DNA from: Pelagerythrobacter marensis
GTDB taxonomy: Bacteria > Pseudomonadota > Alphaproteobacteria > Sphingomonadales > Sphingomonadaceae
DNA: 64,000 bases
Assembly: GCF_036700095.1 (NCBI RefSeq)
Contig: NZ_CP144918.1
Span: 2,047,001-2,111,000 of the forward strand
Reading direction: 5' to 3'
Shown: positions 9,533 through 17,956 of the stretch, piece by piece
Layout of the letters: every line of letters begins with the position of its first letter
Position numbering within the stretch: the stretch's first letter is position 1
Made by a program: the position numbers and the translations under genes
Notes under the pieces: model-generated
Databases searched by the model: none
Told to the model about the DNA's origin: nothing
Seen by the model: the letters and a program-made list of their open reading frames with translations, nothing else

Positions 9533-10119
9533 CTTGCGCGAAGATCGTCGGGCAACAGCAGGCAAAGGCCGCGCTCGAACATGTCGCTGCCCAGGGGGCC
9601 GCGCTGGGCATCGATCCCTCGCGGCTGGCCGTGGCGGGCGACAGCGCGGGCGGCAACATGGCCATTGCCGTCACGATGATGGCCAAGGAGCGCCACGGGC
9701 CGCAGATCAGCCACCAGCTGCTGTTCTATCCGGTGACCGACGATGTCTCGGACAACGCCTCCTACCGCGCGTTCGGCAATGGTCCGTTCCTGACCCGGAA
9801 GGCGATGGATTACTTCCTGGAGGCGAACTATCCGGCCGAACGCCGCCAGGACGTGCTGGCCTTCCCGCTTCGGGCTTCGCTCGACCAGTTGGCGGGCTTG
9901 CCAGCGGCAACGATCATCGTGGCCGAGAACGATCTGCTGCGCGACGAGGGCGAGGCCTATGGCCGTCGCCTGATCGAAGCCGGCGTGCCCGTCGCCACCG
10001 CCCGCTACAACGGCACCATACATGATTTCGTGATGCTCAATTCCCTGGCCGCGAGCGAACCCGCCCGCGCTGCCATTGCGCAAGGCGCTGCACGCCTGCG
10101 CAGCGCTTTCGCGCACTGA
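9533..10119 (+). pseudogene. 5'-truncated alpha/beta hydrolase (hormone-sensitive-lipase-like) remnant
   Basis: The frame encodes the C-terminal two thirds of an HSL-type esterase: LGIDPSRLAVAGDSAGGN (nucleophile elbow GDSAGG), then VAENDLLRDEG with the acid, and NGTIHDFV with the His. The oxyanion HGGG motif and everything before it are missing. The frame stays open upstream, but into sequence that does not look like the family. The first in-frame ATG (9658) comes after the nucleophile. It most likely cannot make an active enzyme. A frameshift near 9505-9535 is possible, since another frame there reads PFEAA-like sequence. Confidence 0.7.
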
Positions 10120-10495
10120 GGGCCAGGAAAGGAACCGATGAAATGATCAGGATCCTTCACTCCGCGCGCCGGCGGTCGCGAAGGCCCGGTCCGGCGATCG
10201 AACCTTCGCCGTGGGGCGTCTGCCCCCATCCGGGCGAACCGGTGCAGAACTGCAGGAGCGATGAACTTCCTGCCGTTGCCTGACCTGATATGCGGGCGGG
10301 CCGCGGGTGCCGGAACAAATCGGCCAGCGCCGCTGCTCCGTGACCCCGGTCCGCCCACCCGCCTGACCCAGGCCGGAAAGGCAGACCTCTCGCGGCTTCT
10401 TCGCGAAGCTCGCCAAGCCCGAAAGCAAACTGTTCGGCGCCGCAGCTTCGTAGAGTGTCGCCTGCGTGCCGGATGCCGATGTGCCGCCGATGCGC
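10120..10495. other. Intergenic stretch without recognised genes
   Basis: This is 376 bases between the hydrolase remnant and the stop of the phosphatase gene. Open frames here give Arg/Pro-rich, protein-unlike translations on both strands. I see no hairpin with a T-run and no repeat shared with other places in the window. It may be further debris of the truncated locus next to it. Confidence 0.5.
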
Positions 10496-12151
10496 TTAGC
10501 TTTCCAGCGCTTGCAGCGGGCCATCGGGGCTGGCGCGGAATGAGGCGGTTACGCGCCGTTCGAACGGTCTGGCGAAGATCGTCGAGACGGCGACATGCTC
10601 CGCCCGGGCCTGCTCCGGCGTCAGCGTGACCAGGGCATAGCCCTTGCTGTCCTGGTCGCAGAAGACCACTTCCTCGTTGGCCGCGGCGAGGAAGCGCCCC
10701 AGGCCCGGCAAGATCGAGCCGTAGGACGGGCTGGTGATCGCCGTGCAGCCGACCTCTACGCCGGCAAGCCGGCCCGAGCGATCGTGCAGATTGTTGCTCC
10801 AGGCGGCGTGGCTGTCGCCGGATAGCACCAGCGGACGCGATCCGGCGCGGGCGAACAGCTCGTAAAGCCGCTCGCGCGCATGCGGATAGCCGTCCCAGCT
10901 ATCGAGATTGAACGGCACGCCGGCGCGATATCCGGCCAGCGCGGTGTCGATCTGCGCGCGATATTGCTCGGGCATTCGGGCGCGCATCTCGGCATATCCT
11001 TCCGCGCCGAGGCTCGCTTCCAGATCCGGTCCGGCAACGCGCGCCATGACCACCTGATTGCCGAGGATCTGCCACGGCTTGCCGGCGTTCACGGAAGCGC
11101 GCAGCACGCCTTCGAGCCATTCGCTCTGCCCGCGCCCGAGCAGTTCGCGCCCGGGCCGCTCGCGCTCCGCCAGCAGCGCTGCGACGCGTTCTGTCGGCGG
11201 CAGCTCGCCCTTCGGCGCGGCCTGCTTGTCGCGTGCCAGCAGCCGGGTCTCGACCATCGCCAGCGTGGCGAGATCGCCGAATTCGAAGCTGCGGAAGATC
11301 GCCTCGTGCGCGCGCAGCGGATCGGGATCGCGGATCGGCATCCATTCGAAATAGGCCTGCATCGCCACCGCCTTGCGCGCGGCCCAGTCGCCTTCGCTTT
11401 CCGGCTGGTGGTTCTCCGCCCCGCCGATCCATCCGTCGTTGGTGACTTCGTGATCGTCCCACACGCAGATGAAGGCGGCGCGGGCGTGGGCCGCCTGCAA
11501 GTCCGGGTCGGACTTCATCTGCGCATGGCGGCGGCGGTAATCGGCGAGCGAGACGATTTCGTGCGGCGGATCGGGCAGCCGGCCGAGGCGGCGGCCGATT
11601 TCCGCGCCATAGCCCGCATCGCCATATTCATAGATATAGTCGCCGAGATGCACCACCGCGTCGAGGCGCGGCAGGGCGGCCATATCGGCATAGGCGTTGA
11701 ACAGCCCGCCGGGATAGAGCTGGCAGGACGCGACCGCCAGCACCAGCTCGTCCACCGCGCCCACCGGCAATGTGCGGAACCGGCCGACGGGGGAACGGAC
11801 GCCGTCCGCCGTCTCGAACCAGTAGCGATAGTCGGTGCCGGGGCGCAGGCCGCTCACTTCGACCTTGGCGGTGTGATCGGCGGACGCCCGCGCCCACACT
11901 TCTCCGCTGGCGAGCGGCGCGGTGTCCGGCGCGCTTGCAACGTGCCACTGCAGCCCGATGTCGCCGCCGAACCCTTCCTCGGCCGTGGCGCGGGTCCAGA
12001 TGACCGCGCCGTCCGGCACGGGGTCGCCGCTGGCGACCCCGTGGACGAAGCGCACCTGTGCCGGCGCCTGCTGGGCGACGGCGATGCCGGGAACGGTCAG
12101 CGCGCTCCCGGCGCCCATCAGCGTCAGAACATTGCGGCGGTTCAAGGTCAT
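10496..12151 (-). CDS. phoD: PhoD-family alkaline phosphatase/phosphodiesterase
   Basis: A 551-residue secreted metallophosphoesterase. A twin-arginine-like signal (LNRRNVLTLMGAGSALTVPG) is followed by an Ig-like PhoD N-terminal domain (~35-135) and the metal-binding core: VHLGDYIYEYG, WDDHEVTNDGWIGG and, late, LSGDSHAAW. PhoD enzymes bind Ca/Fe and release phosphate from phosphomono- and diesters in the periplasm. The start is 18 bases from the stop of the upstream TonB receptor gene, so the two are probably one transcript and may take up and process one phosphorylated substrate. Confidence 0.9.
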   Translation of the reverse strand: MTLNRRNVLTLMGAGSALTVPGIAVAQQAPAQVRFVHGVASGDPVPDGAVIWTRATAEEGFGGDIGLQWHVASAPDTAPLASGEVWARASADHTAKVEVSGLRPGTDYRYWFETADGVRSPVGRFRTLPVGAVDELVLAVASCQLYPGGLFNAYADMAALPRLDAVVHLGDYIYEYGDAGYGAEIGRRLGRLPDPPHEIVSLADYRRRHAQMKSDPDLQAAHARAAFICVWDDHEVTNDGWIGGAENHQPESEGDWAARKAVAMQAYFEWMPIRDPDPLRAHEAIFRSFEFGDLATLAMVETRLLARDKQAAPKGELPPTERVAALLAERERPGRELLGRGQSEWLEGVLRASVNAGKPWQILGNQVVMARVAGPDLEASLGAEGYAEMRARMPEQYRAQIDTALAGYRAGVPFNLDSWDGYPHARERLYELFARAGSRPLVLSGDSHAAWSNNLHDRSGRLAGVEVGCTAITSPSYGSILPGLGRFLAAANEEVVFCDQDSKGYALVTLTPEQARAEHVAVSTIFARPFERRVTASFRASPDGPLQALES

Positions 12152-12169
12152 GGTCTGCTTCCCCCTTCG

Positions 12170-14548
12170 TCAGAATAGCCGCGCGGTCAGTTCCACGCCA
12201 TAGAAGCGCGGTTCGGCGGGAATGAAGGTCGGGATACCGAAAGCGCCGCCCGTGTTACCCGCATCGAGCAGATAATCCTCGTTCGTCGCGTTGCGGACGA
12301 AGGCGGCAATCTCGAACCGGTTTTCGGCGAAGCTGAGGCCCGCCCGCGCGTTGACCAGAGTGACCGCATCCTGCGAGAGCAGGTCGCTGTTGGGCATCTC
12401 GAAATAGATCCGGCTGCGGTGCGTGACGCTGGGCGTCGCGAAGACGCGCATGCCGTTGCCGACCGGGGCATCGACGGTGAAGCCGGCCGCGGCCTGCCAC
12501 TTCGGCTGCAGGCGGAAACGCGCGCCGGAATAGGCCGGCGTCAGGGCGCTGTCCTCATCCACCTTGGCGTCGATATAGGCGCCGTTGGCGAACAGGCTGA
12601 GCCACGGCGTCGCCTGCACGGCCAGCTCCGCCTCGACCCCGAGATTGGCCGCCGAGCCGGCACTTTCGGTGCGGGACGAGCCATCCTCTTGCAGCACGCT
12701 GACCTGGAAGCCCGAATAGTCGAGGTAGTAGGCGCCCAGCGAAGCCGACACCGGCCCGCTGCTGACTTTCACCCCGGCTTCATAGTTCCAGACGACTTCT
12801 TCCGGCACGAGCTGATAATTGGGAACCGCGTTGCCCTGGCCATCGCGCGTTGCGCCCAGCTGGACGACGGCCGAACGGCGACCTTTCGAAACGGTGGCGT
12901 AGAGATTCACGTCGTCGGTGGCGCGATAGAGCACGTTGAAGCGCGGCAGAACGTCGAAGAAATCGTCCTGCGCGGTATAGGTCCTCCCGCCCGTGTCGGT
13001 CTGGCCGGGGATCAGCGAGTAGGCGAGGCTGGGCAGTGCCGCCAGCAGCGCCTGGCGCATTTCGTCCGGCAGCAGGCCGATCAGCACCGGGGCCGGCACC
13101 GTGGAGGAATAGCCCGACTGCCGGTCCTCCCACTGCAGGCGAACGCCGGCGGTCAGTTCCAGCCTGTCGGTCGGCAGCCAGGTTCCATCGGCGAATACCG
13201 AATAGCTGTCGTTCTGCCCCTGGTTTTCGTAGACCGACCGGTAGGGAAGCTGCGTTACCGCGCCTCCGGTCAGGGCCGCGAGGACTTGCGATGCCGGCAC
13301 GCTGCCATCTGCCGCCACGCAGGGCACGTTCGGCACCGCGCCGGTCAGGCACTGCACGAATGTCCCTTCCTCGCCGGAGAAGGGCACGTTCTGCCGGCCG
13401 TCTTCGGTGAAATAGTTCCAGCCGAAAGAGCCGCGCAGATCCATGCCCGAATAGGCGAACCGGCCTTCGTGGCTGAACTGCCAGCCCTTGGCGATCTCGG
13501 CGAATTCCAGATACCAGGCCGCCGAGCCGTCGGCGTCGAAAGTCTCCAGGCTGTCGAACTCGCGATAGCCGTTGACCGTGGTGAAGGTCCAGTCATCGGC
13601 GAAAGCGTACTCGGCGGTGAGGTTCAGATCGTAGATCTCGCGATCGAGCCCGAGTTGGTCCTTGCCGAGCGCTTCGCTGGATAGGGGCGATCCGCCCAGG
13701 TGAGCCGGGCCGAAGGGATCGGCCGGGCCTGCCTCGGTCGCGAAAGTGCCGGAAATGAAGGGTGTGCCGCCATTGCGCTGGCGATCGAAGGTACCGACCA
13801 GGTCGACGGTCAGATCGTCGTGAGGGATAAGGCGCAGCGAAGCGCGCAGACCCAGATTGTCGAGCGCGTACAGATCTTCGTCCTGCGCGGGGCTGAGGTT
13901 CTCGACATAGCCGTCGCGCTTCTTCCATTCGAAGGCGATGCGGCCGGCGACTGTGTCGTTGCCTGCATTCACGAAGCCCGACAGCTTGGTGTAGTCGAAA
14001 TTGCCGTATGCGCCGGTCAGCTTGGCCGAAACGCCGGGCTCCGGCCGTGCCGGCACGATGCTGATCGCGCCGACGGCGGAGGCGGTGCCGAACAGGGTCG
14101 CCTGCGGCCCCTTGATGACTTCGATCCGGTCGAGATCGTAGATCGACTGATAGCTCCCGCGCGAGCGCGAGATGTCCACGCCGTTGTAGTAGAGCGTGAC
14201 GCGCGGCCCCTGCTGCGCCGAACCGGAATCCGAGGTCACGCCGCGGATCACGATGCCGGGGTTGTTGGCGCTCTGCTCCTGAATGTTGAGGCCGGGGACG
14301 TAGTTGGAAAGCTCGTCGAGGTCGGAGACCCCCAGTTCCTCGATTCGCTCGCCGCCCAGCGCGGAAACCGTGATCGGCACGTCCTGCGCGCGCTGTTCGA
14401 ATTTCTGCGCGGTGACGACGATCTCGTTGCCCGATCGGCCGGTGCTTTCGCGGTCCGTCGATTCGCCCGCCTCCTGCGCCAGGGCAGGGCAGGCGACCAG
14501 CGCGGTCGACGCGAGAAGAAGGCGTGCACTTGCGTAACGAAGTTTCAT
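12170..14548 (-). CDS. TonB-dependent outer membrane receptor
   Basis: A 792-residue receptor. It has a signal peptide (STALVACPALAQ), a TonB-box-like segment (NEIVVTAQK), a plug domain (DVPITVSALGG, NIQEQSANNPGIVIRGV, DRIEVIKGPQATLFG) and a 22-strand type beta barrel ending in the aromatic LTARLF. The pattern is that of the sphingomonad receptors that import diverse large ligands rather than of a specific siderophore receptor. The substrate is unknown; the downstream phoD suggests an organophosphate. Confidence 0.9.
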   Translation of the reverse strand: MKLRYASARLLLASTALVACPALAQEAGESTDRESTGRSGNEIVVTAQKFEQRAQDVPITVSALGGERIEELGVSDLDELSNYVPGLNIQEQSANNPGIVIRGVTSDSGSAQQGPRVTLYYNGVDISRSRGSYQSIYDLDRIEVIKGPQATLFGTASAVGAISIVPARPEPGVSAKLTGAYGNFDYTKLSGFVNAGNDTVAGRIAFEWKKRDGYVENLSPAQDEDLYALDNLGLRASLRLIPHDDLTVDLVGTFDRQRNGGTPFISGTFATEAGPADPFGPAHLGGSPLSSEALGKDQLGLDREIYDLNLTAEYAFADDWTFTTVNGYREFDSLETFDADGSAAWYLEFAEIAKGWQFSHEGRFAYSGMDLRGSFGWNYFTEDGRQNVPFSGEEGTFVQCLTGAVPNVPCVAADGSVPASQVLAALTGGAVTQLPYRSVYENQGQNDSYSVFADGTWLPTDRLELTAGVRLQWEDRQSGYSSTVPAPVLIGLLPDEMRQALLAALPSLAYSLIPGQTDTGGRTYTAQDDFFDVLPRFNVLYRATDDVNLYATVSKGRRSAVVQLGATRDGQGNAVPNYQLVPEEVVWNYEAGVKVSSGPVSASLGAYYLDYSGFQVSVLQEDGSSRTESAGSAANLGVEAELAVQATPWLSLFANGAYIDAKVDEDSALTPAYSGARFRLQPKWQAAAGFTVDAPVGNGMRVFATPSVTHRSRIYFEMPNSDLLSQDAVTLVNARAGLSFAENRFEIAAFVRNATNEDYLLDAGNTGGAFGIPTFIPAEPRFYGVELTARLF

Positions 14549-14855
14549 AGTGGTTCCCGATCCTGAGGTTCGGGGCGCAGATATGCGCGATATGTGACGC
14601 TCACGAGGCGGTTCGATTGCGGCACGATGAAACTATCGGTCCGCAGGGTGTTACGGCTGTATGGGAAGCCACTTGCCAGCGGCGCTCGGGCGTGCACGCC
14701 TCGCCATTGAGCACACGCCGGTCACCCTTTTCGAAGCCGATCGTGGTCTGTTCGGATCGTTTCGCAGCCTGCACCGAACAACCGATAGTTGCGAAGGCCC
14801 AGGCGCGCTGTTTCGGCGCACCATTTCGACTGCCGGCCCCAACCTGCTTTGTCGC
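14549..14855. other. Gene-free leader region upstream of the TonB receptor
   Basis: About 300 bases upstream of the receptor start. No convincing coding frame is seen, although parts of the minus strand have a GC-rich third codon position in short stretches. An ATATGCGCGATATG stretch lies close upstream of the receptor start. I found no clear -35/-10 pair or Pho box. Confidence 0.4.
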
Positions 14856-15113
14856 TCAGCTGCAAAGCACGTTCGATGCCTCGGTCTCGTCGCGATCGAT
14901 ACTCGGGAAGTAAACCACCACGCGAAGATGCCTGCGCTCGCCCACGGTCATCATTTCATGCTCGAATTTCCATCGCGTGTTGCCGTTCTGCAGCGAGCCG
15001 ATCCAGTGACCCTGCTTTACCTCGCGCTTTCCGCGCTTGCTGCAGACCTTCGGACGACTGGCGCGCAACGTCGCCGCGTCGATGACGATAGCCGTCGCCA
15101 TACTGTCGATCAC
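14856..15113 (-). CDS. Hypothetical small protein, possibly a gene remnant
   Basis: An 85-codon frame with coding-like codon use (GAC, CGC, AAG and GTC preferred). It has a basic middle (KVCSKRGKREVKQGHW) and a C-terminal part with beta-like hydrophobic runs (RRHLRVVVYF) ending LCS. The same frame stays open with good third-position GC upstream to the TAA of the regulator at 15213, but without an ATG; a GTG lies at about 15122. I do not recognise the family. It may be a real small gene downstream of the regulator or the C-terminal piece of a lost gene. Confidence 0.3.
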   Translation of the reverse strand: MIDSMATAIVIDAATLRASRPKVCSKRGKREVKQGHWIGSLQNGNTRWKFEHEMMTVGERRHLRVVVYFPSIDRDETEASNVLCS

Positions 15114-15212
15114 CGCGTTGCGGCACGTCGGCGCAACCGCGTACGCCGAGCCGGACGAGGTGCTTGCGGACGACGCGGGCGGTGGGCACGGGCCATAGAA
15201 GCGCCCGAAGCG

Positions 15213-15848
15213 TTACCCGTGCAGGTTCATCAGCGAATCCATCAGCCCTTCGTCAGAGCTTGAGCAGACGCCCAGGACCAGGGCTTCCTCGCACCCCGGT
15301 GCGACGACATAGGCGTGGCCCATCGACGAATCGAGATAGATGCTCTGCCCGGCTTCGAGCACGACGGGGTCGTAGAATTCGGAATGCACTTCGATCCGGC
15401 CTTCGAGGACGTAGATGAACTCTTCGCCCTGATGATGCACGAGATCGCCGAATTCGCTCGCGCTGTGGGCGCGAATGCGCGTCACGATGGGAATCATTCG
15501 TTTCCGGCGCAAGTCGGTACAGAGGTAGTGGTAGTCGTAGTTGTCGGTCGTGACCCGCACCGCCTGATCGAGAGTGCCGATGCTGCGCCGACCCGTTACG
15601 CGCGGGGCAGAGTCTTCGCCCCCTTCCGCGAAGAGATCGGCCATGCGGATGTTGAGCCGTTGGCTGAGCTGCTGGAGCTTGTCGTAACTCAGCGTCAGCC
15701 GATCGTGTTCGACTTTCGACAGAGTCGAAACGGGAATGCCGGATTTTGCGCTCATTTCCTTGAGCGTCCAGCCGTTTCTGCTGCGAATACCGCGCATTAC
15801 CGCCCCTAGCGTGGGCGGATTCTCACGACCCGGCATCAAAATTTCCAC
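15213..15848 (-). CDS. XRE-family transcriptional regulator with C-terminal cupin domain
   Basis: A 211-residue regulator. The N-terminal HTH_3 domain (~14-70) has TLKEMSAKSGIPVSTLSKVEHDR, a clear recognition-helix pattern. The C-terminal cupin (~125-195) has VHHQGEEFIYVLEGRIEVHS. Family members sense a small metabolite, often an amino acid or polyamine, in the cupin. It diverges from the serine hydrolase gene with 128 bases between starts, and that gap holds a 28-bp imperfect palindrome close to its own start. It is therefore the best candidate regulator of the neighbouring D-glutamate/peptide cluster and of itself. An alternative start is Met5. Confidence 0.88.
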   Translation of the reverse strand: MEILMPGRENPPTLGAVMRGIRSRNGWTLKEMSAKSGIPVSTLSKVEHDRLTLSYDKLQQLSQRLNIRMADLFAEGGEDSAPRVTGRRSIGTLDQAVRVTTDNYDYHYLCTDLRRKRMIPIVTRIRAHSASEFGDLVHHQGEEFIYVLEGRIEVHSEFYDPVVLEAGQSIYLDSSMGHAYVVAPGCEEALVLGVCSSSDEGLMDSLMNLHG

Positions 15849-15855
15849 GGTTCAT

Positions 15856-15894
15856 TTGACAATTCTCCAATCAAGATCATTATGTCCTCATTGG
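15856..15894. promoter_or_regulatory. Candidate operator and promoter, site 1 (regulator / serine hydrolase gap)
   Basis: TTGACA at 15856-15861 is followed after 16 bases by CATTAT, a plausible plus-strand -35/-10 pair. An imperfect 28-bp palindrome (15867-15894) runs from CCAATCAAGA to TCCTCATTGG across the -10. TTGACAATTCTC and the following YAWTCARGA also occur at 18986-19006 upstream of the first M19 gene, and TATGTCCTNAWTGGG occurs at both sites. The shared sequence in two promoters of one gene cluster suggests a common operator, most simply for the XRE-cupin protein. Confidence 0.55.
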
Positions 15895-15976
15895 GCCAAC
15901 AATCGTTGGCTCGTGTCGTAAGGGTTTCGGTGACTTGCCGCAAGGTGTCACAAACCGGCTGGGTGGGGAACGGTAT

Positions 15977-17956
15977 ATGCATTTTGTTCGCAGGCTCATG
16001 ACTGGCTTGGCCGTGTTGATCGCACTGCCGCTCCTCGCCCAGGGTCCGGTACGACAATCGCCGGAGGCGCAACCTGCAGGCCCCGCCGGGTCGCAGCCGG
16101 CCGAAGAGACAGCGCCGGTAGCGCTCGACGCCGCCGACCTGGAAGCGTGGCTGGACGGGTTCATGCCCTATGCCCTCGCACGCGGCCAGATCGCCGGCGC
16201 CGTCGTCGTGGTCGTGCGCGGCGATGGGCCTGTGCTGGAGAAAGGCTACGGCTATGCCGATGTCGCGGCGCGAAAGCCCGTGGATCCGCAAACCACGCTG
16301 TTTCGGCCCGGCTCGGTTTCCAAGCTGCTGACGTGGACGGCGGTGATGCAGCAGGTCGAGGCCGGCGAGCTCGATCTCGACGAGGACGTGAATGCCTATC
16401 TCGATTTCGAGATTCCGCCCTATGAAGGCGAGCCGGTCACCCTTCGTCACATCCTGACGCATAGAGCGGGATTCGAGGAATCGATCCGCCACCTGATCAG
16501 CAGCGACCCCGACGCGGTGATGCCGCTCGCGGCCTACGTCAAGAAAGCGCTGCCCAAGCAGGTCGTCGCGCCGGGAACCACGCCGGCATACTCCAATTAT
16601 GCAACCGCGCTGGCCGGATACATCGTCGAGCGTGTCAGCGGCGAGCCGTTCGACGATTACATCGAGCGGCACATTTTCGCCCCGCTGGAAATGCGATACG
16701 CGACTTTCCGTCAGCCGCTTCCCGACGCGTTGCAGCCGTTCATGTCGAAAGGGTATCCGACCGCGGCGGAAGAGGCGAAGCCGTTCGAGATGGTCATTCC
16801 GGCGCCCGCCGGCAGCCTTTCGGCTTCGGGCGCTGCGATGGGCAAGTTCATGATGGCGCATCTGAATGACGGCGGTGCGCTGCTCCAACCCGGAACCGCG
16901 CAGGAAATGCACGACTATCGCGCGCCGGGCGTCGGGCCGCTCAACACTATGGCGCTCGGGTTCTACGAGCAGTGGGTCAATGGCCATCGCGCGATCGGGC
17001 ATGGCGGGGACACCGTCTGGTTCCATTCCTATATGTGGCTGTTTCCAGAGGCCGATATCGGGCTGTACATTTCGATGAACAGCGCGGGCAAGGACGGCGC
17101 CGCGGGCGCATTGCGCAGCGGCCTGTTTCACGAATTCGCCGATCGCTATCTTCCCGGACCGACGCCGACCGGGCGCGTTGACGAGGAGACTGCGCGCGAA
17201 CACGCGGCGATGATCGCCGGCAACTATGTGTCCAGTCGCGGTGCCTTCACCAATTTCATGAGCGTGCTCAGCCTGCTCAGTCCGCTGCAGGTCGTGGTGG
17301 ACGAGGACGGCAAGATCGCCTTGCCTGCGCTCGACGGCCTCAGCGCCGGCGCGCGCGACTGGGTCGAGGTCGAGCCGTTCCTCTGGGTCGATACCGCCAC
17401 CGGGGAACGGCTGGCCGCGGAGGTGAAGGACGGCCGGGTCGTCCGGCTGAGCACCGATGCGGTCTCGCCCTTCATGGTGCTCGAGCCGGCATCTGCCGGC
17501 ACCAACGGCGCCTGGCTGGTTCCTGCGCTGCTCGCGGCACTCGGCCTTGTCCTGCTTGCTGCGGTCGCCTGGCCCATACGCGCATTGGTGCGCCGCCATT
17601 TCGATGCGCCGTTCGCTTTGGAGGGGAATGCCCGGACAGCGTGGCGCCTGTCGCGCCTTTTCGCATGGCTGGTGCTGCTCGCCGTGGCCGGGTGGATCAT
17701 GCTGGTGGTCGCGTTCAGCGACGATATCGGAGCGCTTGGCGGACCGCTCGACTGGCTCGTCATCCTGCTGCGCGTGCTGACGCCGGTTGCGACCGTCGGC
17801 CTGCTGGCGGCCTCCGCCTGGCACTCGTGGCTCTGCTTCCGCGACAAGCGGCGGTGGACCATGAAGCTGGGGGCCGCGCTGCTCGTGCTGGCGGCATTGG
17901 TGCTGGTCTGGGTGACACTGGCCTTCAACCTCTACGGCTTCTCGATGGTCTATTGA
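15977..17956 (+). CDS. Class C beta-lactamase-fold serine hydrolase with C-terminal membrane domain
   Basis: A 659-residue protein. A signal helix (LMTGLAVLIALPLLA) is followed by a serine hydrolase domain (~45-390) with SVSK (SxxK, ~116-119), YSN (second motif) and GHGGDT (third motif). A linker region ~400-510 follows, and then about four membrane helices (~515-655). Family members include D-aminopeptidases, DD-peptidases and esterases that act outside the cytoplasm. The start ATG at 15977 is preceded by GGGGAACGG. The stop overlaps the next gene in TGATG. In this cluster a role in releasing D-amino acids or peptides is likely but unproven. Confidence 0.88.
   Translation: MHFVRRLMTGLAVLIALPLLAQGPVRQSPEAQPAGPAGSQPAEETAPVALDAADLEAWLDGFMPYALARGQIAGAVVVVVRGDGPVLEKGYGYADVAARKPVDPQTTLFRPGSVSKLLTWTAVMQQVEAGELDLDEDVNAYLDFEIPPYEGEPVTLRHILTHRAGFEESIRHLISSDPDAVMPLAAYVKKALPKQVVAPGTTPAYSNYATALAGYIVERVSGEPFDDYIERHIFAPLEMRYATFRQPLPDALQPFMSKGYPTAAEEAKPFEMVIPAPAGSLSASGAAMGKFMMAHLNDGGALLQPGTAQEMHDYRAPGVGPLNTMALGFYEQWVNGHRAIGHGGDTVWFHSYMWLFPEADIGLYISMNSAGKDGAAGALRSGLFHEFADRYLPGPTPTGRVDEETAREHAAMIAGNYVSSRGAFTNFMSVLSLLSPLQVVVDEDGKIALPALDGLSAGARDWVEVEPFLWVDTATGERLAAEVKDGRVVRLSTDAVSPFMVLEPASAGTNGAWLVPALLAALGLVLLAAVAWPIRALVRRHFDAPFALEGNARTAWRLSRLFAWLVLLAVAGWIMLVVAFSDDIGALGGPLDWLVILLRVLTPVATVGLLAASAWHSWLCFRDKRRWTMKLGAALLVLAALVLVWVTLAFNLYGFSMVY

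Noticed and set aside
14549..14620. Pho box for the TonB receptor/phoD pair
   Set aside because: Only loosely similar CGTCAC-like half sites are present, without the direct-repeat spacing.
14860..15190. Insertion sequence remnant
   Set aside because: The basic-rich frames hinted at a transposase, but no DDE-type motif, terminal inverted repeat or target duplication is visible.
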